64,000 nt of DNA from Bradyrhizobium elkanii WSM2783. GTDB lineage: Bacteria; Pseudomonadota; Alphaproteobacteria; Rhizobiales; Xanthobacteraceae. A model generated the notes under the pieces. The model saw only the letters and a program-made list of their open reading frames with translations, did no database searches and was not told the origin of the DNA. Shown in pieces: positions 25,326-33,900 of the stretch. The first letter of the stretch is position 1. The number at the start of each line of letters is the position of its first letter. The stretch is from contig NZ_AXAP01000011.1 of the NCBI RefSeq assembly GCF_000472865.1, forward strand, positions 62,001 through 126,000, written 5' to 3'. The position numbers and the translations under genes are program-made.

Positions 25326-25382
25326 CGCGTTTTCCAGCGAAGTGGATTCCGGTTCGCGTGAAGAAAACGCGTCAAAACTAGA
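25326..25382. repeat. Interspersed repeat, second copy (CGAAGTGGAT family)
   Basis: GCGTTTTCCAGCGAAGTGGA and CCGGTTCGCGTGAAGAAAAC are nearly identical to the copy at 18251. It begins directly at the stop codon of the histidine phosphatase gene. Confidence 0.85.
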
Positions 25383-25443
25383 GTCAAGGCAGGCGCGGGA
25401 ATCGCCGCTTGCCGTGTCAATGTTGAGCGGACAGGAGGCGTGG

Positions 25444-25869
25444 ATGTTCAAGTCCATTCTGGTGCCGATCGATTTGGCCGACACCGATCTGGCGAAGCCC
25501 GCGATCGCGACAGCGGCAACGCTCGCGGAAAACTGGAGGGGTACGGTACGCCTGCTCAACGTGCTGCCGATGACGCCGGTGATGCTGGCCGAATATGTGC
25601 CGGCCGATTTCGATACCCAACAGCGGCAGACCTCCGAGGAAGCGCTGGCGATCGTGGCCCGGGAAAGCGGCATCGAGCCATCGCGCATTTCCAGCGTGGT
25701 GCGACAGGGCGGCATCTATCACGAGATCCTAGAGGAAGCGGCGGCAATGCACGCCGACCTTATCGTGATGACCTCGCACCGCCCAGCGATGCGCACCTAT
25801 TTCCTAGGCTCCAATGCCGGCCACGTGGTCCGCTACGCCAAGTGTTCGGTGCTGGTGGTGCGGCACTAA
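25444..25869 (+). CDS. Universal stress protein (UspA family)
   Basis: A 141-residue single Usp domain. The start (MFKSILVPIDLAD) is typical. The ATP-binding-type C-terminal motif is recognisable as GSNAGHVVRYAKCSVLVV (pattern G-2x-G-9x-G/S, here with changed residues), so nucleotide binding is uncertain. ATG 25444 follows an AGGAGG site 5 bases upstream. It probably helps survival under stress; no partner is evident. Confidence 0.88.
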   Translation: MFKSILVPIDLADTDLAKPAIATAATLAENWRGTVRLLNVLPMTPVMLAEYVPADFDTQQRQTSEEALAIVARESGIEPSRISSVVRQGGIYHEILEEAAAMHADLIVMTSHRPAMRTYFLGSNAGHVVRYAKCSVLVVRH

Positions 25870-25877
25870 CCCACGAC

Positions 25878-26114
25878 CTATCTGAGCTTTCCCATCGCGG
25901 GATTGAGCGCCCCGCCAACGGCGGCCTCGATCTGGCAGCGTGAGATGCCGATGTCGCGCAGCGCGCGGTCATCCAGTCCGCGAAGTGTTTTGATGGCGGC
26001 GCGTCGCTCCAGATAGGTGAGCAGCGCATGCGCGCCCGCTTCGATCCGGCGAACCAGTCCGCCCAATGCGCCCGGCTGCGCGGGCTGGTCTGCGGCCGAG
26101 GATAGCGTCGACAT
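25878..26114 (-). CDS. DUF1127 domain protein
   Basis: A 78-residue protein whose C-terminal half is the DUF1127 (YjiS-like) motif (LRGLDDRALRDIGISRCQIE). Small DUF1127 proteins in Agrobacterium and Rhodobacter affect RNA turnover and phosphate or carbon metabolism. ATG 26114 with GGAGAGAAG upstream is the likely start. It is divergent from a MocR regulator 177 bp away, a pairing that suggests local control. Confidence 0.85.
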   Translation of the reverse strand: MSTLSSAADQPAQPGALGGLVRRIEAGAHALLTYLERRAAIKTLRGLDDRALRDIGISRCQIEAAVGGALNPAMGKLR

Positions 26115-26291
26115 CGTCTTCTCTCCGGCTTTCTCCCGCGCGGCAAAGCGATGCCGTCGGCGCAAATGCTGTCGCAGCGCCGTATTGACCTCGGATTGCT
26201 TGCGCATCCTCAGTACAATCGTAGGATTGATGCCCTCTACATGATCCGGTAATTATCTCGGTTCAAGCGAAACATTGTCCTCGGTGCAATA

Positions 26292-27635
26292 ATGTCGAAG
26301 TTCGAATATTTGCGGCTTGCCGACGCCATCGCCGCCGAGATCGCCTGCGGCGCGCTGAAACCTGGCGACCGCCTGCCGCCACAACGCAGTTTCGCCTATG
26401 AGCGCAAGATCGCGGTGTCGACCGCGAGCCGGGTCTACACCGAGCTGTTGCGGCGCGGTCTCGTCGTCGGCGAAGTCGGCCGCGGCACCTTCATTTCCGG
26501 CGACGCGCGAGGCAGCATCGCGCCGTCGCCCGAGGCGCATGGCGCGCGCATCGACATGGAATTCAACTATCCGCTGCTGCCGCAACAGGCGGCGATGATC
26601 GCGAAAAGCCTGCAAGGGCTGGAGCGGACAGAGGCGCTCGAGGCCGCATTGCGGCCGTCGACCAGCACGGGCACGCAAACCGTGCGACAGGTCTCGGCGG
26701 CGTTCCTTGCCCGCAAGAACTGGTCTCCCGGCGCCGAGCAGATCGTCTTTACCGCCAACGGCAGGCAGTGCATCGCGGCCGCGCTCGCCGCGCTGGTGCC
26801 GCCGGGCGGGCGCTGCGGCGTCGAGGCGCTGACCTATCCCTTCATCAAGGGCATCGCAGTGCGGCTTGGCGTGACGCTGGTGCCGCTGGCGATGGACGAG
26901 CACGGCGTGCGGCCCGACGCGGTGCTGAAAGCGCACCGCGAGGCACATCTCACGGCGCTCTATCTGCAACCGACAATTCAAAACCCGCTGGGCATCACGA
27001 TGCCGGCCGCGCGGCGCACCGATCTGCTACGCGTGGTCGAGAAGCTCGACCTCACCATCATCGAGGACACGGTCTACGGATTTCTCGACGATGAGCCGCC
27101 GCTCGCTGCGCTGTCTCCCGACCGCTGCATCGTGCTCGACAGCCTCTCGAAGAAAGTCGCACCCGGGCTTGCGCTCGGCTTCATCGTGTCTCCGCTACGG
27201 CTGCGCGAGATCATCATGGCATCCGTCCGCTCCGGCGGATGGACGGCGTCAGGCTATGCGTTTGCTGCCGGGCAGCGGCTGATGGGTGACGGCACCGTGT
27301 CCGAGCTCACGCGGCTGAAGCGGATCGACGCGGCGCGCCGCCAGCAGATGGCCGCAAAATTGCTCGCCGGGTTCGAAATCCAGGCCAATACCAAGGCCTA
27401 TCATCTCTGGCTGACATTGCCGCCGCATTGGCGCTCGCAGACTTTCGTAGCCGCAGCCGCCCGTCGCGACATCGCGTTGACGCCGTCGACGACCTTCGCG
27501 GTCGCCCCGGGACATGCACCCAACGCGGTCCGTCTGGCTCTGGGCGCGCCGACGCTGGAGCAGCTCGAAACCGGACTCCGGGCGCTGTCGGGCATCTTGA
27601 TCGCGAAGGAAGAAGATTTTGACGCGACCGAGTGA
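26292..27635 (+). CDS. MocR-type regulator (GntR wHTH with aminotransferase-like domain)
   Basis: A 447-residue two-domain regulator. Residues 1-70 are a GntR winged helix (GALKPGDRLPPQRSFAYE, then VGRGTFISG), and the rest is a fold-type I aminotransferase domain with the PLP-binding Lys in DSLSKKVAPGLALGF. MocR proteins use PLP or an amino compound as effector and usually control the adjacent gene. Here the neighbour is the divergent DUF1127 gene rather than a PLP, GABA or taurine gene. Confidence 0.88.
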   Translation: MSKFEYLRLADAIAAEIACGALKPGDRLPPQRSFAYERKIAVSTASRVYTELLRRGLVVGEVGRGTFISGDARGSIAPSPEAHGARIDMEFNYPLLPQQAAMIAKSLQGLERTEALEAALRPSTSTGTQTVRQVSAAFLARKNWSPGAEQIVFTANGRQCIAAALAALVPPGGRCGVEALTYPFIKGIAVRLGVTLVPLAMDEHGVRPDAVLKAHREAHLTALYLQPTIQNPLGITMPAARRTDLLRVVEKLDLTIIEDTVYGFLDDEPPLAALSPDRCIVLDSLSKKVAPGLALGFIVSPLRLREIIMASVRSGGWTASGYAFAAGQRLMGDGTVSELTRLKRIDAARRQQMAAKLLAGFEIQANTKAYHLWLTLPPHWRSQTFVAAAARRDIALTPSTTFAVAPGHAPNAVRLALGAPTLEQLETGLRALSGILIAKEEDFDATE

Positions 27636-27641
27636 AGCGAG

Positions 27642-28304
27642 CTACGGCAGCAACGTATCCGGCAGATGATCGAAGCCGTAGCTGCGCGGCCGGTTGCGGC
27701 CGACGAAGCCGCCGATCTGCCAGGTGAACAGGACGGCGAAGCCAATCAGAAACAGCACCGCGATGAATTCGCCGGTGAACAACGCGCGCAGCAAAAGCCC
27801 GATCATCGCGACCGCCAGCACCGCCAACACCGCGAGCGCCGCCGCATAGGTCACAGGCCCGAGCCCGCCTGTCAGCACCGCCTTGCTGCCGGCCGCCTTC
27901 ATCCGTCGGTGCAATTCCTCGATGAAGGCACGGTAGCCGTGGTCCTGCGGCGCCATCAGTGTCGCGGTCTGCCAGGTGGTCGAGAGGATGGCGAGGCGTC
28001 CGCCATTGGCATTCGCAATATCGGCACGGAAACGGCGCGACTGCATCGACACCGGACGGTATGAGAGGCGGACCGCCGAGATATCGCGATAAGACCAGAC
28101 GCCGGAACGACCGGCGATGCGCCACGACAATCCGGCATCGGTCAATTCGAATTGATGCGCCGATCCGATCAATGATGCCTTGTAGGCATAGCGCGTCGGC
28201 GTGTCCTCGCCTCGCTCGGCGCTATTGTTGGCTGATGATTTCGGCAAATTCCACAACCCGGAGTATCGGCTGACCGCGCCGCTTGCGCAGCGCGCCGGCT
28301 TCAT
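27642..28304 (-). CDS. Hypothetical membrane protein with N-terminal PH-like domain
   Basis: About 220 residues. A beta-rich cytoplasmic part (HQFELTDAGLSWRIAGRSG, then SYRDISAVRLSYRPV) resembles a PH-like fold. It is followed by two membrane helices near residues 140-180 and a short tail. The start is uncertain: ATG 28304 is used here, but a shorter form starting near the SAERGEDTPTRYAYK segment is possible (no ATG there). It ends 6 bp from the MocR gene (convergent). Function unknown. Confidence 0.6.
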   Translation of the reverse strand: MKPARCASGAVSRYSGLWNLPKSSANNSAERGEDTPTRYAYKASLIGSAHQFELTDAGLSWRIAGRSGVWSYRDISAVRLSYRPVSMQSRRFRADIANANGGRLAILSTTWQTATLMAPQDHGYRAFIEELHRRMKAAGSKAVLTGGLGPVTYAAALAVLAVLAVAMIGLLLRALFTGEFIAVLFLIGFAVLFTWQIGGFVGRNRPRSYGFDHLPDTLLP

Positions 28305-28318
28305 CCTACAAGCAGACC

Positions 28319-28753
28319 ATGGACGAGACGACCTCTTTTCCACGCCACCTGATTCTCGGCGGCGCCATGCTTTCCGGCGTGCTGCTGGCGCTCGCCGTGC
28401 ACATGCTGGGCATGCGCTACGGCCTTGATCTTGGCGGGCTGTGGCGCTCCGACACCCACGAGACCATGCCGGCGGGCGCGGCGATCGCCTGGTGGCTGAT
28501 CGCGACGGTGGCGTTCTGCGGCGGCTACTTCACCGCAAACCTGATGCACAGCGCCGTCGCCGGCGAGATCCCGCCGCGGATGCGGCAGTTCCTGATCGCA
28601 GTCGGCGTCCTGATTCTTGCCGGCGCTGGCCAGGTGGCGTCGGCACCGAGTTCGATCTCGACCATCTCGATCGTGGAGGCCGGCCTCGCCGCGCTATGCC
28701 TCGGCGGTGCGATGGCGTTTTGCGGCGCGCATTTTGCGCTGCGCAGGAGTTAA
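28319..28753 (+). CDS. Small hypothetical integral membrane protein
   Basis: A 144-residue protein with four predicted membrane helices (about residues 10-30, 53-75, 90-108 and 115-138) and short loops. No family recognised. ATG 28319 is the first Met in a sensible context. Its stop codon overlaps the stop of the convergent diguanylate cyclase gene (TTAA at 28750-28753). Confidence 0.65.
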   Translation: MDETTSFPRHLILGGAMLSGVLLALAVHMLGMRYGLDLGGLWRSDTHETMPAGAAIAWWLIATVAFCGGYFTANLMHSAVAGEIPPRMRQFLIAVGVLILAGAGQVASAPSSISTISIVEAGLAALCLGGAMAFCGAHFALRRS

Positions 28754-31155
28754 GCGCTCAGGCGCTGCGGCGACCTTTCCGCCAGGATTTTCATCACCTC
28801 GGCGACGGGTCGCGGCGCGCTGAACAGATAGCCCTGCGCCTGCGTGCATCCCTCGCGACGCAGCAGTTCGAACTGCGCATCGGTCTCGACCCCCTCCGCC
28901 GTGGTGACGATGCCGAGACTCTTGCCGAGCCCGGTCACGGCGCGGACGATCGCCATGGAATCTTCCCGCGTCGCGAGGTCGCTGACGAACGAGCGATCGA
29001 TCTTGATCTTGTCAAACGGGAAACTGCGAAGATAGCTCAACGACGAATAGCCGGTGCCGAAATCGTCCAGCGAGATGCGGATGCCGAGCGCGCGCAGTTC
29101 GTGCAGCACCGCAAGCGTCGCCTCGCTGTTCTGCAGCAGCACCGTCTCCGTGATCTCGAGCTCGAGCCGATGCGCGGCAAGGCGGGTGTCCTCAAGCGCC
29201 GCCTTCACAGATGACACCAGGTTCGGATTTTTGAACTGGATCGGCGACAGATTGACCGCGACCGCGACGTCCTGCGGCCAGCTGGCCGCATCCGCGCAGG
29301 CCTGGCGCAGCACGAATTCCCCGATCGGAACGATCAGTCCGGTTTCTTCCGCAAGCCCGATGAAATTGCCCGGCGGGATCAGCCCGCGCAGCGAATGTTT
29401 CCAGCGCAGCAAGGCCTCGCAGGCGACGATCCGGTCGTGGGCGACGTCGCGGATCGGCTGATAGTGAACTTCGAATTCATCACGCTGCAGCGCCTTGCGC
29501 AGGTCGAGCTCGAGCATGCGCCGCGCTTGCGCGCGTGCATCCATCCCGGTCTCGAAGAAGCGATAGGTGGCGCGGCCGTCCGCCTTGGCACGGTAGAGCG
29601 CGAGATCGGCCTTCTTCAACAATTCGTCCGGATTCTTGCCGTCCTCGGGCGCCAGCGAGATGCCGATGCTGACGCCGATCACGAGTTGATGGCCGCCGAT
29701 GTCGTAAGGAGCCGCGATTTTCTCCACGATGAGGCTCGCGAGCGCGGCCACCACCGATGGGTCGCAATCCCCGCAGAACTGCACGATCGCGAATTCGTCG
29801 CCGCCGAGCCTGGCCACGGTATCGTTCTCGGTGACGCATTCACCGAGCCGCTGCGCGACCGCCTTGAGCAGCGCGTCTCCGACGGGATGGCCGAGCGAAT
29901 CGTTGATGATCTTGAAATGATCGAGATCGAGGCAGAGCACCGCGAGCTGGTCGCTGCGCCGGGCGAGCCGCAATCCCTTTTCGAGCTGTTCGCGGAACAG
30001 CGTCCGGTTGGGCAGATTGGTCAGCGCATCATGGCGCGCCATGTGCGAAATCCGCTCCTGCGCCTGCTGCCACTCGGTGATATCCTCGAAGGTCGCGACC
30101 CAGCCGCCGCCTTTCATCGGCTGATCGACAACGCGGATCGAGCGGTCGCCCCTGGTCACCACCTTGGTCACGGTGTGGCCGGCGCTGGCTTCCGCCATCA
30201 CATCGGCGACGAACTGATCGGGATCGCCGTCCCATTCGCCGTTCAGCTTCTGGTCCTGCAGGACGTCGCGCAGCAGGCGGCCCCGCAGCGGAATGCTGGA
30301 CCGGCCCATCATCGCGCCGTAACGGTCGTTGGCCAGGAGGATGCGGCCATTCGCATCGAACATGCACAGGCCCTGCGACATGTTGCCGAGCGCGGTGTCG
30401 AGCAGAACCTTCTGCTGGCGCATTTCGCCCTTGGCACGACGGTCGAGCATGGCCGCAACCAGCGTGATCCCGAGAAACGCGAAGGTCACGACCGCCGTCA
30501 GGGAGGAAAGAGCGACCGGCGAAATCGACATCTGGTCAACGGCGACGCTGGGATCGGGAATGACGGTCATTGCGCCCATTCCAGTGAAATGGAGCGAGAG
30601 GACGGCCAGCGTCAGCAGTGCGGTCGCGCCGATGCCGTGGTTGCGATCATCGCTGCGCGTCGCAACCACGAGCGCCAGCCCCGCGAACAGGCTGCCGATC
30701 AGCACCGAACCGAGCACGATGCCGGGCGACCATTCGACGCGCGCCGGAAATGCAACGGCCATCATGCCAACGTAGTGCAGGGCGGCAATGCCAAGGCCAA
30801 CGATCGCGCCGCCAGCTGCTGCCGTCGAGACGCGGTTGTTCAGCAATGCAATCGTCAAGCCTACCGTCGCGATCGACACCCCAAGGGCCAGTGACAGCAG
30901 GGTGAGCGGAATGTCGTATCCGACGCCCATGCCGGGCTGATAGGCCAGCATCGCAATGAAATGCGTCGCCCAGATCCCGCGGCCGCCGGCCACCGCATCC
31001 AGCCCGATCCAGACCACCCGCGGAAGCCCTTGCGACGCCCTGGCCCGGTGAAACAGGCTGATCGCGACCGCACCGGCGAGCCAGCAGGTCGTCAGGGCAA
31101 GGATGACGAACCGCCAATCGTGCTGCGTCGTCAGGCAAATCAGGACTTGGTACAT
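28750..31155 (-). CDS. MHYT-PAS-GGDEF-EAL cyclic-di-GMP enzyme
   Basis: An 801-residue inner-membrane protein. Residues 1-240 are an MHYT sensor with seven helices and three repeats of the signature (ATHFIAM near 63, LHYVGM near 126, LHFTGM near 188), thought to bind copper and sense O2, CO or NO. A PAS domain follows (250-360), then GGDEF (motif GGDEF at 451-455) and EAL (motif EAL at 580-582, with DDFGTGYSS downstream). Both active-site motifs are intact, so it may make and break c-di-GMP and thereby affect motility or attachment, relevant beside a flagellar cluster. Confidence 0.92.
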   Translation of the reverse strand: MYQVLICLTTQHDWRFVILALTTCWLAGAVAISLFHRARASQGLPRVVWIGLDAVAGGRGIWATHFIAMLAYQPGMGVGYDIPLTLLSLALGVSIATVGLTIALLNNRVSTAAAGGAIVGLGIAALHYVGMMAVAFPARVEWSPGIVLGSVLIGSLFAGLALVVATRSDDRNHGIGATALLTLAVLSLHFTGMGAMTVIPDPSVAVDQMSISPVALSSLTAVVTFAFLGITLVAAMLDRRAKGEMRQQKVLLDTALGNMSQGLCMFDANGRILLANDRYGAMMGRSSIPLRGRLLRDVLQDQKLNGEWDGDPDQFVADVMAEASAGHTVTKVVTRGDRSIRVVDQPMKGGGWVATFEDITEWQQAQERISHMARHDALTNLPNRTLFREQLEKGLRLARRSDQLAVLCLDLDHFKIINDSLGHPVGDALLKAVAQRLGECVTENDTVARLGGDEFAIVQFCGDCDPSVVAALASLIVEKIAAPYDIGGHQLVIGVSIGISLAPEDGKNPDELLKKADLALYRAKADGRATYRFFETGMDARAQARRMLELDLRKALQRDEFEVHYQPIRDVAHDRIVACEALLRWKHSLRGLIPPGNFIGLAEETGLIVPIGEFVLRQACADAASWPQDVAVAVNLSPIQFKNPNLVSSVKAALEDTRLAAHRLELEITETVLLQNSEATLAVLHELRALGIRISLDDFGTGYSSLSYLRSFPFDKIKIDRSFVSDLATREDSMAIVRAVTGLGKSLGIVTTAEGVETDAQFELLRREGCTQAQGYLFSAPRPVAEVMKILAERSPQRLSA

Positions 31156-31302
31156 TGCAGTTCCCCTATCGCGCCGTACCAGCCCTCCAGTTGGTGGATT
31201 TGGGGTAACCGCAGCGGAACTCGTTCCGCTGATGGTGAACGAAGTTTTGAGCCCGCGACAAAAATCGGCTCAATCCGCAACCGGCGCGCGTGATGATGCA
31301 GG

Positions 31303-32733
31303 TCACGTCATCGCCCGGTCCCGCCACAGGGCGCCGAGCATGATCGCGGCAGCGGCCGCAAGCAGCAGGCCGGCCGAGATCAGCAGCGAGGCGTGCAGGC
31401 CGGCGATGAACGCTGCGGACCGGCCGACCAGCGAGCCGAACAGCGCGACGCCGAGCACGCTGCCGGTCTGCCGGGTGGCATTGAGCACGCCGGCTGCAAT
31501 TCCCGAGCGCGACTTCTCGACGCTGCCGAGCAGCGTCGACGTCAGCGGCGGGACCAAAAGACCAAGTCCGCTGCTCATCGCGATCAATTGCGCACAGATC
31601 GCCCAATAGGCAGTGTCAGGCCCCAAGCCGAGCAAGGCCAAACATCCCGCTGCCGACAGCAGTGCACCGCAGCCGATGGTCGCGGGCGCGCCGATGCGCT
31701 CGCTGATGCGCGGCGCGATCAGATTGACGGGCAGCACCGCGCCCATCATCGGCACGAAGGCCAGCCCGGTCTGAAATGCCGACAGGCCGTTGATCTCCTG
31801 GAAATACAGGCTCAGCACGAAGATCAGCCCGTACAGGGCCACGTTGACGAGGAGACCGACGAGCGACGTCGCCGCGAACATTCGCTGTCTGAAGAGCGAC
31901 AGCGGCAGCATCGGTTGCGACGCATGGGCTTCGCGCCAGACGAACAGCGCGCTCAGCACCGCGGACGCAGCAAAGCCTGTGAGCACGAACGGATCCTGCC
32001 AGCCGCGCGCGCCGCCCTCGATGAGGGCGCCGGCGAGCGCGCCAAGCGCCGTGATCGCCGCGATTCGACCAGGCAAATCGATCTCGCGCGAAAGCGAGCG
32101 CGTGGTCTCATCGGCATAGCGGAAGGTCAGCCAGAGGCCGGCAAGGCCGATCGGCAGGTTGACCAGGAAGATCGCGCGCCAGCCGATGAGTGCAATCAAT
32201 GCGCCGCCGAGGAAGGGCCCTGCCGTCAGCGCCACGCTGGCGCCGGCCGCCCAGACCGCAACGGCGCGGCCGCGCGCCTTCTCATCCGGATAGGCATGGT
32301 TGAGCAGCGCCAGTGAATTCGGCACCAGGATCGCGGCCGCCAGTCCCTGGATGCAGCGGGCCGCGATCAGCACCGGTGCGTCCGGCGCCAACGCACAGGC
32401 AAGCGAGGCGGCGGTGAACAGCGCAAAGCCGGTCATGAAGACCCGTTTGGCGCCGATGCGATCGCCGAGCGCACCGGCCGTCAGAATGAAGGCGGCAAAG
32501 GCGATGGTGTAGGCGCTCACCACCCATTGCAGGTCGGACACGCCACCGCCAAGCGCACCGCCGATCGCATGCAGCGCGGTGTTGACGATGGTGACGTCGA
32601 GCTGCACCACCCCGTAGCCAAGGCTCATCGCGGCAAGCGTCAGCGAGCCGGCGAGCTTCGAAGGCACGGGTTTTTCGGCCGGACGGGACGGCACGTCCGC
32701 ATATTGTCGGATCTTGAGCGGCAGGTCTTGCAT
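31303..32733 (-). CDS. MFS drug/solute exporter, DHA2 family
   Basis: A 476-residue major facilitator with about 14 membrane helices. The helix-1 motif LDVTIVNTALHAIGG and the loop-2 motif GALGDRIGAKRVFMTG are those of the DHA2 (EmrB/QacA) proton antiporters. The helix-5 motif GPFLGGALIALIGWRAIFLVN follows. The substrate is unknown and no adjacent membrane-fusion protein gene is present, so it probably works alone in the inner membrane. The 147 bp on its left (before the MHYT gene) hold nothing notable. Confidence 0.88.
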   Translation of the reverse strand: MQDLPLKIRQYADVPSRPAEKPVPSKLAGSLTLAAMSLGYGVVQLDVTIVNTALHAIGGALGGGVSDLQWVVSAYTIAFAAFILTAGALGDRIGAKRVFMTGFALFTAASLACALAPDAPVLIAARCIQGLAAAILVPNSLALLNHAYPDEKARGRAVAVWAAGASVALTAGPFLGGALIALIGWRAIFLVNLPIGLAGLWLTFRYADETTRSLSREIDLPGRIAAITALGALAGALIEGGARGWQDPFVLTGFAASAVLSALFVWREAHASQPMLPLSLFRQRMFAATSLVGLLVNVALYGLIFVLSLYFQEINGLSAFQTGLAFVPMMGAVLPVNLIAPRISERIGAPATIGCGALLSAAGCLALLGLGPDTAYWAICAQLIAMSSGLGLLVPPLTSTLLGSVEKSRSGIAAGVLNATRQTGSVLGVALFGSLVGRSAAFIAGLHASLLISAGLLLAAAAAIMLGALWRDRAMT

Positions 32734-32834
32734 GGATCACCTCGGCGGAGAGCCAACACCAGACATAGCCCGTCGTTTCGCGAATACAGTTCGGTACCGA
32801 TCGAAGAGTGACAGCGGACAGCAGCGACCGATAC

Positions 32835-32870
32835 AAAAAGCCGCACCGGATTATTCCGGCGCGGCTTTTT
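32835..32870 (-). terminator. Terminator downstream of the DUF892 gene
   Basis: AAAAAGCCGCACCGG (32835-32849) pairs with CCGGCGCGGCTTTTT (32856-32870), one mismatch, 6-base loop. Read leftward it follows the DUF892 gene. The rest of the 267-bp gap shows no gene. Confidence 0.8.
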
Positions 32871-33000
32871 GCCTCAATCTCCGAAATGCCGGGGGCGGTC
32901 CGGACCCACCGGAACCGGATTTCGCCCGGTGAGCCAGACGTTAGCCCGAAAATCACACTCTGATGAGCTGCAGCCCAGTCAAACGTGGCCGGATCGTGAT

Positions 33001-33507
33001 CTAGCTCGCCGCCCTGAGATTGACCTTGCCTTCGGCGATCGAGGTCAGCTTCTTGTCGGTGGTTTTTTCCTCATCCAGCGTCTTCTGCAGGATGGAAGCG
33101 CAGTCGTTGCGGCCGAGCTGCCGTGCCCAGGCGATCAGACTGCCGTAGCGGGCGATCTCATAATGCTCGGCGGCCTGTGCGGCGTTGATCAGCGCGGCGT
33201 CGAGCACGTTCTTGTCATCCACCTCGCCGGCCACGTCGTCGGCTTCCTCGATGATGCCGTCGATCGCCGGGCAATCGACCGCCTTCACTTGGGCGCCATG
33301 CATCTGGAATACCTGCTCCAGTCTCTGCACATGCGTTTTGGTTTCATCCAGGTGGGTCAGAAATCCCTGTTTGAGCTGCGGATCGGAGGCCTTTTTGGCC
33401 ATCTTCGGCAGCGCTTTCACAAGTTGTTGCTCGGCGTAATAGATGTCCTGCAATTGGTGCACGAACAAGTCATTCATGCTCTTGATGTCTTTACTGAAGA
33501 GTCCCAT
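33001..33507 (-). CDS. Ferritin-like DUF892 (YciE/YciF) protein
   Basis: A 168-residue four-helix-bundle protein of the DUF892 family (start MGLFSKDIKSMNDLFVHQL, then DIYYAEQQLVKALPKMAKKA). Family members have a ferritin-like diiron site (Glu and His in E..H pairs such as AEHYEIARYG) and are induced by general stress. ATG 33507 gives the family start. The 393-bp upstream gap contains a long inverted repeat and a candidate EcfG promoter. Confidence 0.88.
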   Translation of the reverse strand: MGLFSKDIKSMNDLFVHQLQDIYYAEQQLVKALPKMAKKASDPQLKQGFLTHLDETKTHVQRLEQVFQMHGAQVKAVDCPAIDGIIEEADDVAGEVDDKNVLDAALINAAQAAEHYEIARYGSLIAWARQLGRNDCASILQKTLDEEKTTDKKLTSIAEGKVNLRAAS

Positions 33508-33529
33508 TGCGCGTATCCCTTGGTTCTGG

Positions 33530-33577
33530 GAACATGGCGCGCGTCCACCTTGTCGTCCCCCGCAAAACGCCATGTTC
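33530..33577. repeat. 10-bp inverted repeat in leader of the DUF892 gene
   Basis: GAACATGGCG (33530-33539) is the reverse complement of CGCCATGTTC (33568-33577), 28 bases apart. It lies just upstream of the DUF892 start and could be an operator or a leader hairpin. Confidence 0.6.
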
Positions 33578-33597
33578 TGGTTGCTGATACCTGCGCT

Positions 33598-33622
33598 AAC
33601 AGGCTGGATGGACAGACGTTCC
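33598..33622 (-). promoter_or_regulatory. Candidate EcfG (general stress) promoter
   Basis: On the minus strand GGAAC (33622-33618), 16 bases, then TGTT (33601-33598), one mismatch from the EcfG consensus GGAAC-N16/17-CGTT. DUF892 genes are often part of the PhyR-EcfG regulon. The leader would be about 85 nt. Confidence 0.35.
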
Positions 33623-33900
33623 GGCGAAACGGCAAGAACCGGGGACGGAACAGCGGAACGCTGCGACGAAATTGAACCGACGGGACCGCCAGCGGCGACT
33701 CACATTTTCCAATACCCAGACATATGTACCGCGTATGACAGAAATCACGAACGAAGGCGGACGCGTGGCTTGTCAAGGGCTGCACAAATCTGCCGTTTTG
33801 CCTTATGGGTGCTGGGGCACGGTGCGTTTGACCGTCACCCGTTATCCCATGTGACCATGTAACGGGCCTTCTTTAGAATGCCGCCCCGCCGGGAGGACGA

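Noticed and set aside
24783..25869. Operon of the histidine phosphatase and universal stress protein genes
   Set aside because: A repeat element fills the 118-bp gap between them, and the second gene has its own strong ribosome site, so co-transcription cannot be assumed.
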